The translations under genes were made by a program, and so were the position numbers. Positions 56,456 through 64,000 of a stretch of DNA of 64,000 nt are shown one piece after another. Under the pieces are notes generated by a model. The model saw only the letters and a program-made list of their open reading frames with translations. It did not search any database and was not told the DNA's origin. Position 1 is the stretch's first letter; each line of letters opens with the position of its first letter. The DNA comes from Pseudomonas sp. Irchel 3A7. GTDB lineage: Bacteria > Pseudomonadota > Gammaproteobacteria > Pseudomonadales > Pseudomonadaceae. The DNA is taken from the NCBI RefSeq assembly GCF_900187565.1, contig NZ_FYED01000001.1, positions 124,001 through 188,000 of the forward strand. Reading direction: 5' to 3'.

Positions 56456-57535
56456 ATGCCCGCTATTACCACAGACCTGCCCGCCCTCGCCCAATCCATC
56501 AAGGACTGGGGCCGCGAGCTGGGCTTCCAGCAAGTCGGCATCAGTGGCCTCGACCTGGGGGAGCATGAGCAGCACCTGCAGCGCTGGCTCGACGCCGGCT
56601 ACCACGGTGAAATGGACTACATGGGCGCCCATGGCAGCAAACGCTCGCACCCGGATGAACTGGTACCGGGCACCCTGCGCGTGGTTTCGCTGCGCATGGA
56701 TTACCTGTCGGGCGACACCAAAATGGCGCAATTGCTGGCCCAACCGGAAAAAGCCTACGTCTCGCGCTATGCCTTGGGCCGCGATTACCACAAATTGATC
56801 CGTAAACGCGTGCAACAACTGGCGGAAAAGATTCAGGCCGTGATTGGTCCGTTCGGCTACCGCGCGTTCGTCGACAGCGCCCCGGTGCTGGAAAAAGCCA
56901 TCGCGGAACAGGCCGGCCTGGGATGGATCGGCAAAAACACCCTGGTCTTGAATCGTAAAGCGGGGAGTTACTTCTTCCTCGCCGAACTGTTCGTCGATTT
57001 GCCGCTGCCGGTGGACCCGCCCCACGCCACCGAACATTGCGGTCGCTGCAGCGCCTGCCTCGACATCTGCCCGACCAACGCTTTCGTCGGCCCCTATGTG
57101 CTGGATGCCCGACGCTGCATTTCCTACCTGACCATCGAACTCAAGGGCGCGATCCCCGAGGACTCGCGACCGCTGATCGGCAACCGGGTGTTCGGCTGCG
57201 ATGACTGCCAGATCGTCTGTCCGTGGAACCGCTTCGCCCGCCCTTCTGGCGAAAGCGATTTCAAGCCACGGCACAACCTGGACAACGCCGACCTGGCCGC
57301 GCTGTTCATGTGGGACGAGGCCAGGTTTCTGAGCAGCACTGAAGGCTCGCCACTCAGACGGGCGGGTTATGAAAGCTGGTTGCGCAATCTGGCGGTCGGG
57401 CTGGGCAACGCACCGTCAACGATTCCGGTTCTGGAAGCTTTAAAAGCGCGGCGCGATTATCCATCCGAGATGGTGCGTGAACATGTCGAATGGGCGTTGC
57501 AGCAACATGCCGACCGTCAGGCCTCGTCGTTGTAG
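56456..57535 (+). CDS. queG: Epoxyqueuosine reductase QueG
   Basis: 359 residues. Last step of queuosine synthesis in tRNA, using cobalamin and two [4Fe-4S] clusters. The cluster motifs are HCGRCSACLDICPTNAF and GCDDCQIVCPWN. The N-terminal LGWIGKNTLVLNRKAGSYFFLAELFVD is the B12-binding part. The C terminus (HEAT-like) ends with VREHVEWALQQH. The start at 56456 (MPAITTDLPALAQ) is used; codons upstream overlap the divergent nnr start. Its 3' end overlaps the convergent gene by 19 bp. Confidence 0.95.
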   Translation: MPAITTDLPALAQSIKDWGRELGFQQVGISGLDLGEHEQHLQRWLDAGYHGEMDYMGAHGSKRSHPDELVPGTLRVVSLRMDYLSGDTKMAQLLAQPEKAYVSRYALGRDYHKLIRKRVQQLAEKIQAVIGPFGYRAFVDSAPVLEKAIAEQAGLGWIGKNTLVLNRKAGSYFFLAELFVDLPLPVDPPHATEHCGRCSACLDICPTNAFVGPYVLDARRCISYLTIELKGAIPEDSRPLIGNRVFGCDDCQIVCPWNRFARPSGESDFKPRHNLDNADLAALFMWDEARFLSSTEGSPLRRAGYESWLRNLAVGLGNAPSTIPVLEALKARRDYPSEMVREHVEWALQQHADRQASSL

Positions 57536-58128
57536 ATGAACTTCGGCATTTCCCAATGAAAACGGATCGCCAGCAAGCGCAGCAGAAAACCGCCAAATAG
57601 CGTGATCAGTATCGCCTGCTCACCCGGCACGTTCAGCCAGAGACACAGCATGTAGCACCATGCCGCCGCGAACGAGACGCTGGCATAGAGTTCGCGACGG
57701 AAGATCAGTGGAATGTCGTTGCAGAAGATGTCGCGCAGGATGCCGCCGAAAACCCCGGTAATCACACCACTGACCGACGCGACCAACATGCCATGACCCA
57801 TTTCCAGGGCGGTCATGCAGCCGATCAGAGTGAACGCCACCAGACCGACAGCGTCGAGGACCAGAAACAGCGAGCGCAGATGACGCATCCAGCGGGCGGT
57901 GAACACCGTGAACATCGCCGCGATGGTCGTCAATATCAGGTATTCCGGGTGTTTGACCCAGGTCAGCGGGTAGTGGCCGAGCAGCACGTCGCGCACCGAA
58001 CCGCCGCCCAATGCCGTGACGCACGCGATCAGCACCACACCAAACCAATCCATGCCGCGACGGCCCGCAGACAAGGCGCCGGTCATGGCTTCGGCGGTAA
58101 TGGCGATCAGGTAAAGCATCAGCAACAT
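57517..58128 (-). CDS. TRIC-type (YicG/UPF0126) membrane protein
   Basis: 203 residues, seven membrane segments, two repeated halves. Conserved glycine-rich motifs are CVTALGGGSVRDVLLGHYPLTW and VITGVFGGILRDIFCNDIPLIFRRELYAS, the two TRIC-family repeats. Relatives are trimeric cation channels; some bacterial members have been linked to glycine transport, so the physiological substrate is uncertain. It is convergent with, and overlaps, queG. Confidence 0.9.
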   Translation of the reverse strand: MLLMLYLIAITAEAMTGALSAGRRGMDWFGVVLIACVTALGGGSVRDVLLGHYPLTWVKHPEYLILTTIAAMFTVFTARWMRHLRSLFLVLDAVGLVAFTLIGCMTALEMGHGMLVASVSGVITGVFGGILRDIFCNDIPLIFRRELYASVSFAAAWCYMLCLWLNVPGEQAILITLFGGFLLRLLAIRFHWEMPKFIYNDEA

Positions 58129-58207
58129 GGTGGCGGTCCTTGCACAAAGGCGCGCAGTCTACTCACTTCACCCAAGCACCAAAAGAGGGCAGAACAAGCA
58201 CCGAGAA

Positions 58208-58332
58208 CCTGTGGCGAGGGGATTTATCCCCGTTCGGCTGCGCAGCAGTCGTCTGCGGTATGCCTGATACACCGCGGTCACCGGTTTTGGGGCCGCTTCG
58301 CAGCCCAACGGGGATAAATCCCCTCGCCACAA
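58208..58332. repeat. Long inverted repeat, second REP family
   Basis: Outer arms TGTGGCGAGGGGATTTATCC and GGATAAATCCCCTCGCCACA are perfect complements, with inner imperfect pairing (CGTTCGGCTGCGCAGC / GCTTCGCAGCCCAACG). Unrelated to the GCGAGCCTGCTCGCGAA family. It lies between the starts of the TRIC gene and the end of orn. Confidence 0.88.
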
Positions 58333-58349
58333 AAGCCCTCGCCTAGCTA

Positions 58350-58892
58350 TTAGAACTTGATGAAATGCTTGCGGTAGTGCTGCAACTCGGCGATGGATTC
58401 GCGGATGTCGTCCAGGGCGAGGTGGGTGCTGCCCTTCTTGAAGCTGTCCCGTACGTCTGGCGCCCAGCGCCCGGCCAGCTCCTTGAGCGTCGAAACGTCG
58501 AGGTTGCGATAGTGGAAATAGCTTTCCAGGGATTTCATGTGGTTATAAAGGAAGCGACGGTCCTGGCAGATGCTGTTGCCGCAAATCGGCGACTTGCCCT
58601 TCGGCACCCACTTCTCCAGGAAGGCAATGGTTTGCGCTTCGGCTTCAGCCATGCTGATACGGCTTTCGCGCACACGCTGGGTCAGGCCCGAGTTGCCGTG
58701 GGTGCGAGTGTTCCACTCGTCCATGCCGGCGAGGACTTCGTCGCTGTGGTGAATGGCGATCACCGGGCCTTCGGCCAAGGTGTTCAGGTCACTGTCGGTG
58801 ACAATGGTGGCCATCTCGATGATGACGTCGGTATCCGGGTTCAGACCGGTCATTTCCAGGTCGATCCAGATCAGGTTCTGCGGGTTTTGCAT
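58350..58892 (-). CDS. orn: Oligoribonuclease
   Basis: 180 residues of the DEDDh family. It degrades 2-5 nt RNA and pGpG to mononucleotides, so it also clears c-di-GMP breakdown products. Exo[21 protein letters not shown] (Asp and Glu), Exo[12 protein letters not shown], Exo[14 protein letters not shown] with catalytic His. The start at 58892 ([16 protein letters not shown]) is used rather than six codons upstream. Divergent from rsgA. Confidence 0.98.
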   Translation of the reverse strand: MQNPQNLIWIDLEMTGLNPDTDVIIEMATIVTDSDLNTLAEGPVIAIHHSDEVLAGMDEWNTRTHGNSGLTQRVRESRISMAEAEAQTIAFLEKWVPKGKSPICGNSICQDRRFLYNHMKSLESYFHYRNLDVSTLKELAGRWAPDVRDSFKKGSTHLALDDIRESIAELQHYRKHFIKF

Positions 58893-58999
58893 GTGTCGGC
58901 TCCTAGGCAATGCTGCGCAGTTTAGCCTAGGCCGGTGGCCGGGCGTGCTAAACTCGCGGCCGTTTTACCTAATCGCTGCATTCTTGATACGGAACACCC

Positions 59000-60031
59000 A
59001 TGGCCAAACGCCAACTCAATCGTCGTCAAAACTGGCGCATCGAAAAGATTCAGGGCGAACGCGCTGCCCGCGCCGCCAAACGCGAGTCCTCGGCTGTCGA
59101 AGCACTCGAAGGTGGCGACCTGGGTCCGGAACAGCACGGCCTGGTGATCGCGCACTTCGGCGTGCAGGTCGAGGTCGAGGCCCGTGATGGCGAGTTGGCC
59201 GGCCAGGTATTCCGTTGCCACCTGCGCGCCAACCTGCCGGCGCTGGTGACCGGCGACCAGGTGGTCTGGCGTGCCGGTAATCAGGGCATCGGCGTGATCG
59301 TCGCGCAACTGCCGCGTAACACCGAACTGTGCCGCCCGGACAGCCGCGGTCAACTCAAGCCGGTAGCAGCCAACGTCGACATGATCGTCATCGTTTTCGC
59401 GCCATTGCCTGAGCCACACGCCAACCTGATCGACCGCTACCTTGTCGCCGCCGAGCACGCGGGAATCAAGCCGTTGCTGCTGCTGAACAAGTTCGACCTG
59501 ATCGACGAGCATAACGCCCCGGCGCTGAATGCCTTGCTGGCGGTTTATCGCACGCTGGGTTATCCGGTGCTCGAAGTGTCGGCCCATCACGGCAACGGCA
59601 TGGAGCAACTGCAGAAGCAACTGGACGGGCGCATCAGTGTGTTCGTCGGCCAGTCCGGCGTCGGCAAGTCATCGCTGGTCAACAGCCTGCTGCCGGAAGT
59701 CGAAACCCGTGTCGGGCCATTGTCCGAGCTGTCCGGCCAGGGCACTCACACCACCACTACCGCGCGGCTGTTCCACTTCCCCGGCGGCGGCGAGTTGATC
59801 GACTCCCCGGGTATTCGCGAATTCGGCCTGGGCCACGTCAGCCGTGCCGACGTCGAAGCCGGCTTCATCGAGTTCAACGACCTGCTCGGCACCTGCCGCT
59901 TCCGCGACTGCAAGCACGACCGGGAACCGGGCTGCGCCCTGCTCAAGGCCCTGGAAGATGGCCGTGTGCAGCAACAACGGATGAACAGCTATCGCTCGAT
60001 CATCGCGAGTTTGCCGGAGATCAATTACTAA
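59000..60031 (+). CDS. rsgA: Small ribosomal subunit maturation GTPase RsgA
   Basis: 343 residues. OB-fold N domain with a basic start ([15 protein letters not shown]), then a circularly permuted GTPase: G4 NKFD (163-166) precedes G1 GQSGVGKS (217-224), G3 [10 protein letters not shown]. The C-terminal zinc finger is [14 protein letters not shown]. It matures the 30S decoding centre. In P. aeruginosa motB follows directly; here an accessory segment intervenes. Confidence 0.97.
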   Translation: MAKRQLNRRQNWRIEKIQGERAARAAKRESSAVEALEGGDLGPEQHGLVIAHFGVQVEVEARDGELAGQVFRCHLRANLPALVTGDQVVWRAGNQGIGVIVAQLPRNTELCRPDSRGQLKPVAANVDMIVIVFAPLPEPHANLIDRYLVAAEHAGIKPLLLLNKFDLIDEHNAPALNALLAVYRTLGYPVLEVSAHHGNGMEQLQKQLDGRISVFVGQSGVGKSSLVNSLLPEVETRVGPLSELSGQGTHTTTTARLFHFPGGGELIDSPGIREFGLGHVSRADVEAGFIEFNDLLGTCRFRDCKHDREPGCALLKALEDGRVQQQRMNSYRSIIASLPEINY

Positions 60032-60040
60032 GTAGCTTCG

Positions 60041-60068
60041 ATCATTTTCGTGACGCCGCGAAAATGAT
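60041..60068. repeat. Perfect 10-bp inverted repeat after rsgA
   Basis: ATCATTTTCG and CGAAAATGAT with an 8-base loop, 10 bases after the rsgA stop. No T run follows directly. Confidence 0.65.
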
Positions 60069-60085
60069 TAGCAGTTTCCCGCAGA

Positions 60086-60123
60086 CACAAAAAAAGCTGC
60101 GATCATCTCGCGGCTTTTTTGTG
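60086..60123 (+). terminator. Terminator of rsgA
   Basis: Extended stem CACAAAAAAAGC...GCTTTTTTGTG with inner GCGA/CTCGC pairing. It is followed by GGGTC, so the T run is within the stem; it could work in both directions. Confidence 0.75.
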
Positions 60124-60208
60124 GGTCATGTTTGATCAAATACACACCTCAAGTAACCCTCCCTGAGTATTAACGGCGCTCTGGAGGGCCGCCAAGCTTG
60201 TGCATGAA

Positions 60209-60850
60209 TCAGGGCTTGATGAACTGACCTACGGGCGCGAGGTATTGAGAAAGGCAGGTATTGGAGTGATGTTCATCACGTCCGGCACCGAAAGCCATTC
60301 TCAGAACCTTGTCATATTTTTCTACCGCAACATGAGCCTGAGCTTGCATGAGCTTCGTGCTGATATGAGTAAAACCGTATATTCGAATTGCTTTCAGAAT
60401 GATTGACTCGACACATTCCACCCGCTGGAAAAGTATCTGCTTTGCTCTATCTGACTGCGACATCAAGATACCGACGAGTGCGCGTTTGTCACCCGTGGTA
60501 AATGAGTAGGGCTGTTGATTTTGAAATAGAGAGAAAGCATGCATCAACAGTAAAAGCTCGCCATCGTCGATACTGTCGATTTGAAGCAACTCCTCCATGA
60601 AGTCCAAATCTTCATCGGCAGCTCCAAGCACACGGCAAGACTGGACGAGATTGCAAAGTCGATCATAGGATTGGTAGCTACCGACGCGCCTGGATACGCA
60701 CTTCTCCACATCATTTAAGTAGAGAGAGTGCCTGGCACTGTCTAGAACGTAGCAATCAGCAAGTCCGCACTGGAAAACTGATAAAGCTTCTTCAATCAAG
60801 TCACACTGAGCTAGCTTTACCAATATGTCGTTGTCGGTGAGGAGAATCAT
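60209..60850 (-). CDS. PIN-like domain protein, probable nuclease partner of the ImmA-like protease
   Basis: 213 residues. The acidic pattern of PIN-domain RNases is visible: LLTDNDILVKLAQ (Asp6/Asp8), SIDDGELLLLMHAF (Asp95/Asp96/Glu98) and FTTGDKRALVGIL (Asp121). It begins directly after the stop of the upstream protease gene (TAAATG), so the two are translated together. Base composition is AT-richer than the neighbours and codons are less biased, pointing to horizontal acquisition. A toxin-like RNase is inferred; cleavage of RNA is not shown. No close relative is recognised by name. Confidence 0.75.
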   Translation of the reverse strand: MILLTDNDILVKLAQCDLIEEALSVFQCGLADCYVLDSARHSLYLNDVEKCVSRRVGSYQSYDRLCNLVQSCRVLGAADEDLDFMEELLQIDSIDDGELLLLMHAFSLFQNQQPYSFTTGDKRALVGILMSQSDRAKQILFQRVECVESIILKAIRIYGFTHISTKLMQAQAHVAVEKYDKVLRMAFGAGRDEHHSNTCLSQYLAPVGQFIKP

Positions 60851-61831
60851 TTATGCGATAAGTTTCCGCAGTAAATGCTCACTGTCGTTCTTGAGATTCT
60901 CTCGAAGCTGCCGGAAAACAAAATCTGCAACCATCGCCCGGTCAGTGTTTTCTCCAGCGATGAAATTTGCGGCAGAAACACACAGAGCAAAAATGCTCTT
61001 GTTGTTATGGGCGCAATTCAAAACGATATGCGTAGGATCGATTTGATGATCTTTTCCATACTGCATCGCCATTCGCGCCAGCACAGGCGCCTTGACCAAC
61101 TGCTGAAGCTTTAAATTGCCATGAGCATTACCGGTCAATAACTGAATCGCAAACTGGTCCGCGGCAAGCTCATCGGCATCTTTGTCTAGCGCGTCACCTT
61201 CCTTGATTTCATCATCGACAATCGTTCCATTTGCACCGACATGACCCAAGGCAATATGCCCGAGCTCATGTGCCAAATGGAAAAGCAAGAAGCCGCTTTT
61301 TCGATTGTTAGAAAGCACAATCGATGGCCGGCCATTGATCGCCATGGCGATGCCATCCATTTTTCTGCCGAGCAAAGGTGTAGCCAAGTGGATGACCGGG
61401 ATGCCAATGCTCCAACAATAGTCGAGCAACGTAGACAAACCTACCCAAGGAGCACCCGACGAGAGCAAGTGCTCGCGAATCGCCAGTGCGTCCGGTGGAG
61501 GCGGAACGAATTGAGTGTCTAGCGCAGAAAGCGCGAGGCGCGAGGCGCTGCGAGCCAAGGCGACCGCAAGATTCACATCTGCTTCAGAGGTTTTGGCGGA
61601 CTTTTTGAACCGCTTATCCGCTGGTAGGTCGAACTCAATCCGCGGAGGTGTCTCACTGAAAGGACGCATACGCAGACTTAATGCTTTGGCCAAATAGACC
61701 TTGGCTTGCTGCACACCTGAAGGTGACGCCTCGACCTCATCTGTCCACCAGTCAGGCAGCAGAAGAGTGAGCTTTCTTTTCGAAATGCCCTGTTTGTCTA
61801 AGGCGGAGTAAAGGTTCTGAACTGTGGTCAT
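60851..61831 (-). CDS. ImmA/IrrE-family metallo-endopeptidase
   Basis: 326 residues. The zincin motif HELGH is at residues 188-192 (FHLAHELGHIALGH); the third ligand is probably Glu221 in DELAADQFAIQLL. The first about 130 residues (SKRKLTLLLPDWWTDEV, then SPSGVQQAKVYLAKAL) look like a helical, possibly DNA-binding region, but no clear helix-turn-helix is seen. IrrE/ImmA proteases cleave repressors or antitoxins on stress. GGGAGG stands just before the ATG. It pairs tightly with the PIN-like gene, so it may control that nuclease. AT-rich like its partner. Confidence 0.85.
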   Translation of the reverse strand: MTTVQNLYSALDKQGISKRKLTLLLPDWWTDEVEASPSGVQQAKVYLAKALSLRMRPFSETPPRIEFDLPADKRFKKSAKTSEADVNLAVALARSASRLALSALDTQFVPPPPDALAIREHLLSSGAPWVGLSTLLDYCWSIGIPVIHLATPLLGRKMDGIAMAINGRPSIVLSNNRKSGFLLFHLAHELGHIALGHVGANGTIVDDEIKEGDALDKDADELAADQFAIQLLTGNAHGNLKLQQLVKAPVLARMAMQYGKDHQIDPTHIVLNCAHNNKSIFALCVSAANFIAGENTDRAMVADFVFRQLRENLKNDSEHLLRKLIA

Positions 61832-62019
61832 AGATCCCTCCTCCCTAGAATGGCATCACATGAAATGGGGCGCTCAAGCAGTAGACATCCTGTCTTGCCG
61901 CAAAACTCACGGGACAGTATAGATTCTTTGTAGCGGTTGCAAGTGATGCAGAGATGCGGACCATGCTGCTCGTCGAAGTCAGCCAGTGCCCCCGTCAGAA
62001 CACGGGCTCTTCGAGACAC
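61828..62019 (-). CDS. Possible small Cys-containing protein before the protease gene
   Basis: A 63-residue frame from a GTG at 62019 whose stop overlaps the protease start (ATGA, 61828-61831). It contains CITC, FCGKTGC and a further Cys, a spacing that could bind zinc. Against it, the start codon is weak, no good ribosome binding site is seen, and a promoter-like TTGCAA-N15-TATACT (61942-61916) lies inside. It may be only an untranslated leader. Confidence 0.3.
   Translation of the reverse strand: MSRRARVLTGALADFDEQHGPHLCITCNRYKESILSREFCGKTGCLLLERPISCDAILGRRDL
61916..61942 (-). promoter_or_regulatory. Candidate promoter of the protease/PIN pair
   Basis: Minus-strand TTGCAA and TATACT with a short 15-base spacer, about 85 bases upstream of the protease ATG. 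Confidence 0.35.
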
Positions 62020-62025
62020 AGCCCG

Positions 62026-62051
62026 CAAAAAAGCCGCGAATATCGCGGCTT
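62026..62051 (-). terminator. Terminator of the DUF3077-like gene
   Basis: Stem AAGCCGCGA/TCGCGGCTT followed on the minus strand by TTTTTT, directly after the stop. Confidence 0.88.
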
Positions 62052-62059
62052 TCTCATTT

Positions 62060-62329
62060 TCAGCGTGCAGTTTTTTCCAGCGTCCAGCCCAGCACATCCA
62101 AGGCATCACAGCCATCCTGGATCAATATGTGAGCGGCGTTGGCGAAATGCTCCAGGTCGTGCCCTTCGGCTTCTTTGACGCACAGGCAGGTGATGCTATT
62201 GAGCAGATTACGCGCGGCTTTGAGTCGATGGACGGCAGTTTCGAGGAGATCGGAAGCGCGGGCTTCGGTGTCGATGTACAGCGTCGGGCCGACACTGAAG
62301 CTGCCTTGAAGCGGATAATACTTAGCCAT
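62060..62329 (-). CDS. Small DUF3077-like protein
   Basis: 89 residues, MAKYYPLQGSFSVGPTLYIDTEARASDLLETAVHRLKAARNLL. The pattern of a short beta part then helices with ASDLLETAVHRL resembles the Pseudomonas DUF3077 family, whose function is unknown. The start at 62329 is preferred; the frame is open 22 codons further. A TATAGT -10-like element is present about 90 bases upstream (62420-62415). It has its own terminator, so it is a separate unit from the protease pair. Confidence 0.65.
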   Translation of the reverse strand: MAKYYPLQGSFSVGPTLYIDTEARASDLLETAVHRLKAARNLLNSITCLCVKEAEGHDLEHFANAAHILIQDGCDALDVLGWTLEKTAR

Positions 62330-62527
62330 GGTCAAAAACTCCGGATGCGTTCGAGAGGCTTCATCTGTATTCGACCGGCTAAGATCGGTCGCCACGTTGG
62401 CAGCAACGATGGAACTATAGGCCGATGCTTGCGCGACTGAGAACCCAGGCGCGAAATTTCAGATCGTTCCTACAGCTACCAAGCAAACGCAAATCCCTCA
62501 TAAGCACCGGCACGGCATGACGCAACA

Positions 62528-62631
62528 CCTGTAGGAGCCAGCTTGCTGGCGATGGATGCAGGTACGCCGCGTTGATTCAGATAGCACTCGTTATCGATGA
62601 CGACCATCGCTAGCAAGCTTGCTCCTGCAAG
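62528..62631. repeat. REP palindrome pair, third variant
   Basis: Arms CTGTAGGAGCCAGCTTGCTG and TAGCAAGCTTGCTCCTGCA differ from both other families in this window. It lies between the DUF3077-like gene and motB; nothing else is seen in 62450-62670. Confidence 0.82.
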
Positions 62632-62674
62632 GGACCGTGCTCGTACTGAAAATGAAGCGACCTCCAAACAAAGC

Positions 62675-62705
62675 AAAAAAGCCGACATCGCTGTCGGCTT
62701 TTTTG
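62675..62705 (-). terminator. Terminator of motAB
   Basis: Stem AAAAAAGCCGACA/TGTCGGCTTTTTT with a 4-base loop, just after the motB stop. Confidence 0.93.
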
Positions 62706-62707
62706 GG

Positions 62708-63727
62708 TCACTGCTTCGGCGCTTCAGCCGGTTTCGGTGCCGGATCATCGAACAGGTTCAGCCGTTCGCGAAGTTCGTGAGCCGGCAACGGCTCCTTATC
62801 CGCCGGCAACGCGTTCGGGTCGGCTGGTACTTCGCCCGGACCACCTTGCCCTTGCGTTGGCTCGGGAGCCGGTTCCGCACCTTGTGAACCTTCAATGGCA
62901 CGCTGGGCTTTCTTGGTCAGCACCACGATGTCGATACGGCGGTTGACCGGGTTGAACGGATGTTCGCGATCAAACAAAGCCGACGAGGCATAACCGACCA
63001 CCCGCGCCACTTGCTGATCCGGATAGCTGCCCGCGACCAGCGCGCGGCGAGCGGCGTTGGCTCGGTTGGCCGATAGCTCCCAGTTACCGAAATCACCCTG
63101 GCCGCTGTACGGCTTGGCGTCGGTGTGGCCGCTGATGCTGATCTTGTTCGGCACCGCCTTGATGGTGTCGGCCATGGCCAGCAGGATGTCTTCGAAATAC
63201 GGCTTCAGGCGGGCACTGCCGGAGTCGAACATCGGCCGGTTCTCGGCATCCACGATCTGGATGCGCAGCCCGTCCGTGGTGATCTCGAACATGATCTGGT
63301 CTTTGAACTTCTGCAGCTGCGGATTCTCTTCGACCTTGTTCTGCAATTCTTGCAGCAATAGCTCGAGGCGCTCCTTCTCCACCATCTCGGCCATGCCTTC
63401 GACCTGTTCGGCGTCGACAGTCACTTTGTCCGGCTGCGGCTGGGACTTCACCTCGGGATTGAGGGTGTTTTCCGGTGCCAACTCGGGTGTACCACCCAGG
63501 TCAATGATGTAGGGCGTGCCGCTTTCAGTGAAGCCGATCGGGTCCTTGAAGTAACCGGCGATGGCAAGCTTCTGCTCCGGTGTAGCGGTAGACAACAGCC
63601 ACAACACCAGGAAGAACGCCATCATCGCCGTGGCAAAGTCGGCGAAGGCGATTTTCCAGGAGCCTCCGTGATGCCCGCCGGCGTAGCGTTTGACGCGCTT
63701 GATGATTATCGGCTGGTTATTTTCCAT
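62708..63727 (-). CDS. motB: Flagellar stator protein MotB
   Basis: 339 residues. Short cytoplasmic start, one membrane segment (IAFADFATAMMAFFLVLWLL) with the proton-carrying Asp30, plug region, then the OmpA-like peptidoglycan-binding domain (ISGHTDAKPYSGQGDFGNWELSANRANAARRAL). The C-terminal tail is Pro/Glu-rich. It anchors the stator to the wall. motA lies 3 bases upstream; together they form the ion-driven stator. Confidence 0.97.
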   Translation of the reverse strand: MENNQPIIIKRVKRYAGGHHGGSWKIAFADFATAMMAFFLVLWLLSTATPEQKLAIAGYFKDPIGFTESGTPYIIDLGGTPELAPENTLNPEVKSQPQPDKVTVDAEQVEGMAEMVEKERLELLLQELQNKVEENPQLQKFKDQIMFEITTDGLRIQIVDAENRPMFDSGSARLKPYFEDILLAMADTIKAVPNKISISGHTDAKPYSGQGDFGNWELSANRANAARRALVAGSYPDQQVARVVGYASSALFDREHPFNPVNRRIDIVVLTKKAQRAIEGSQGAEPAPEPTQGQGGPGEVPADPNALPADKEPLPAHELRERLNLFDDPAPKPAEAPKQ

Positions 63728-63730
63728 GAC

Positions 63731-64000
63731 TTATCTGCCGCGAACCGCTTGTTCCAGCTCGGCGAAGCTAGGGCGGTGCGCCGGGTACAGAACCTTGCGC
63801 CCGAACTCTACTGCCAGCGATGGCGGCATGCCGGAAGCCGAAGCGACCAGCGAGGCCTTGATGGCTTCGTAGACGTTCAGCTCTTCCTTGGCATCGTGAC
63901 CCAGGGCATGCGCCAGGGGACCGAAGAAACCGTAGGCCGCGAGAATACCGAAGAAGGTACCGACCAGTGCCGCACCGACGTGCAGGCCAATCATTTTCTG
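63731..64000 (-). CDS. motA: Flagellar stator protein MotA, C-terminal part
   Basis: The last 89 codons of motA; the gene continues beyond the window. Visible are the final membrane segment (MIGLHVGAALVGTFFGILAAYGFFGPLAHAL) and the cytoplasmic tail (EAIKASLVASASGMPPSLAVEFGRKVLYP). MotA contacts the rotor protein FliG through its cytoplasmic loops, which are off the edge. Confidence 0.95.
   Translation of the reverse strand, partial: QKMIGLHVGAALVGTFFGILAAYGFFGPLAHALGHDAKEELNVYEAIKASLVASASGMPPSLAVEFGRKVLYPAHRPSFAELEQAVRGR

Noticed and set aside
56393..57274. N-terminal extension of nnr by about 294 codons
   Set aside because: It would lie antisense over queG. The YjeF domain begins right after the ATG at 56392.
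60209..62329. Prophage or integrative element
   Set aside because: No integrase, attachment repeats or structural phage genes; only a small accessory insertion.

Overview
The window looks like a piece of chromosome from a Pseudomonas of the P. fluorescens/P. putida type. This rests on gene order (desT-ureEFG; pncB-nadE-azu; dnaB-rplI-rpsR-rpsF-rlmB-rnr-tRNA-Leu-purA-hisZ-hflCK-hflX-hfq-miaA-mutL-amiB-tsaE-nnr-queG-orn-rsgA-motBA), on high GC third codon positions, and on many Pseudomonas-type REP palindromes just 3' of genes. No rRNA, insertion sequence, prophage or CRISPR array was seen. The first gene (a repeat-containing exported protein) and the last gene (motA) are cut by the window ends.

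Layout. 1-1300: exported 14-residue-repeat protein and a DesT/FabR-type regulator. 1300-4000: urease accessory operon ureE-ureF-ureG-hupE/ureJ behind a sigma-54 promoter; hupE is frameshifted near its end. 4000-6060: AGE-family sugar isomerase and a YdfG-like dehydrogenase. 6060-6900: a non-coding region with about ten DnaA-box-like 9-mers, all in one orientation. 6900-12000: branched-chain amino-acid ABC transporter livKHMGF, also behind a sigma-54 promoter. 12350-16370: pipecolate/lysine catabolism (amaA, amaB, LysR regulator). 16570-20430: NAD salvage (pncB, nadE), azurin, a LOG-family protein and small proteins. 20849-27589: a transglutaminase / circularly permuted ATP-grasp / DUF2126 trio. 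28065-37861: ygiQ, dnaB, ribosomal protein operon, rlmB, rnr. 38087-38426: two tandem tRNA-Leu(CAG) genes. 38728-41300: ferric-iron ABC binding protein and permease. 41397-57535: chemoreceptor, purA, hisZ, hflCK, hflX, hfq, miaA, mutL, amiB, tsaE, nnr, queG. 57517-60031: TRIC-type channel, orn, rsgA. 60209-62329: an AT-richer accessory island (PIN-like nuclease, ImmA/IrrE protease, DUF3077-like protein) lying between rsgA and motB. 62708-64000: motB and the end of motA.

How the parts fit. The urease accessory operon and the livKHMGF transporter share a promoter design: a -24/-12 element plus an upstream TGGTGC-N14-GCACC arrangement resembling NtrC enhancers. This suggests joint induction under nitrogen limitation. 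amaA/amaB add lysine/pipecolate use as a nitrogen and carbon source. The large 41-58 kb block is core housekeeping: nucleotide synthesis, tRNA modification, membrane proteolysis, mismatch repair, wall hydrolysis and RNA turnover. The points most worth a second look are the DnaA-box cluster, the PIN/ImmA island, the transglutaminase/ATP-grasp trio and the shared nitrogen-type promoters.
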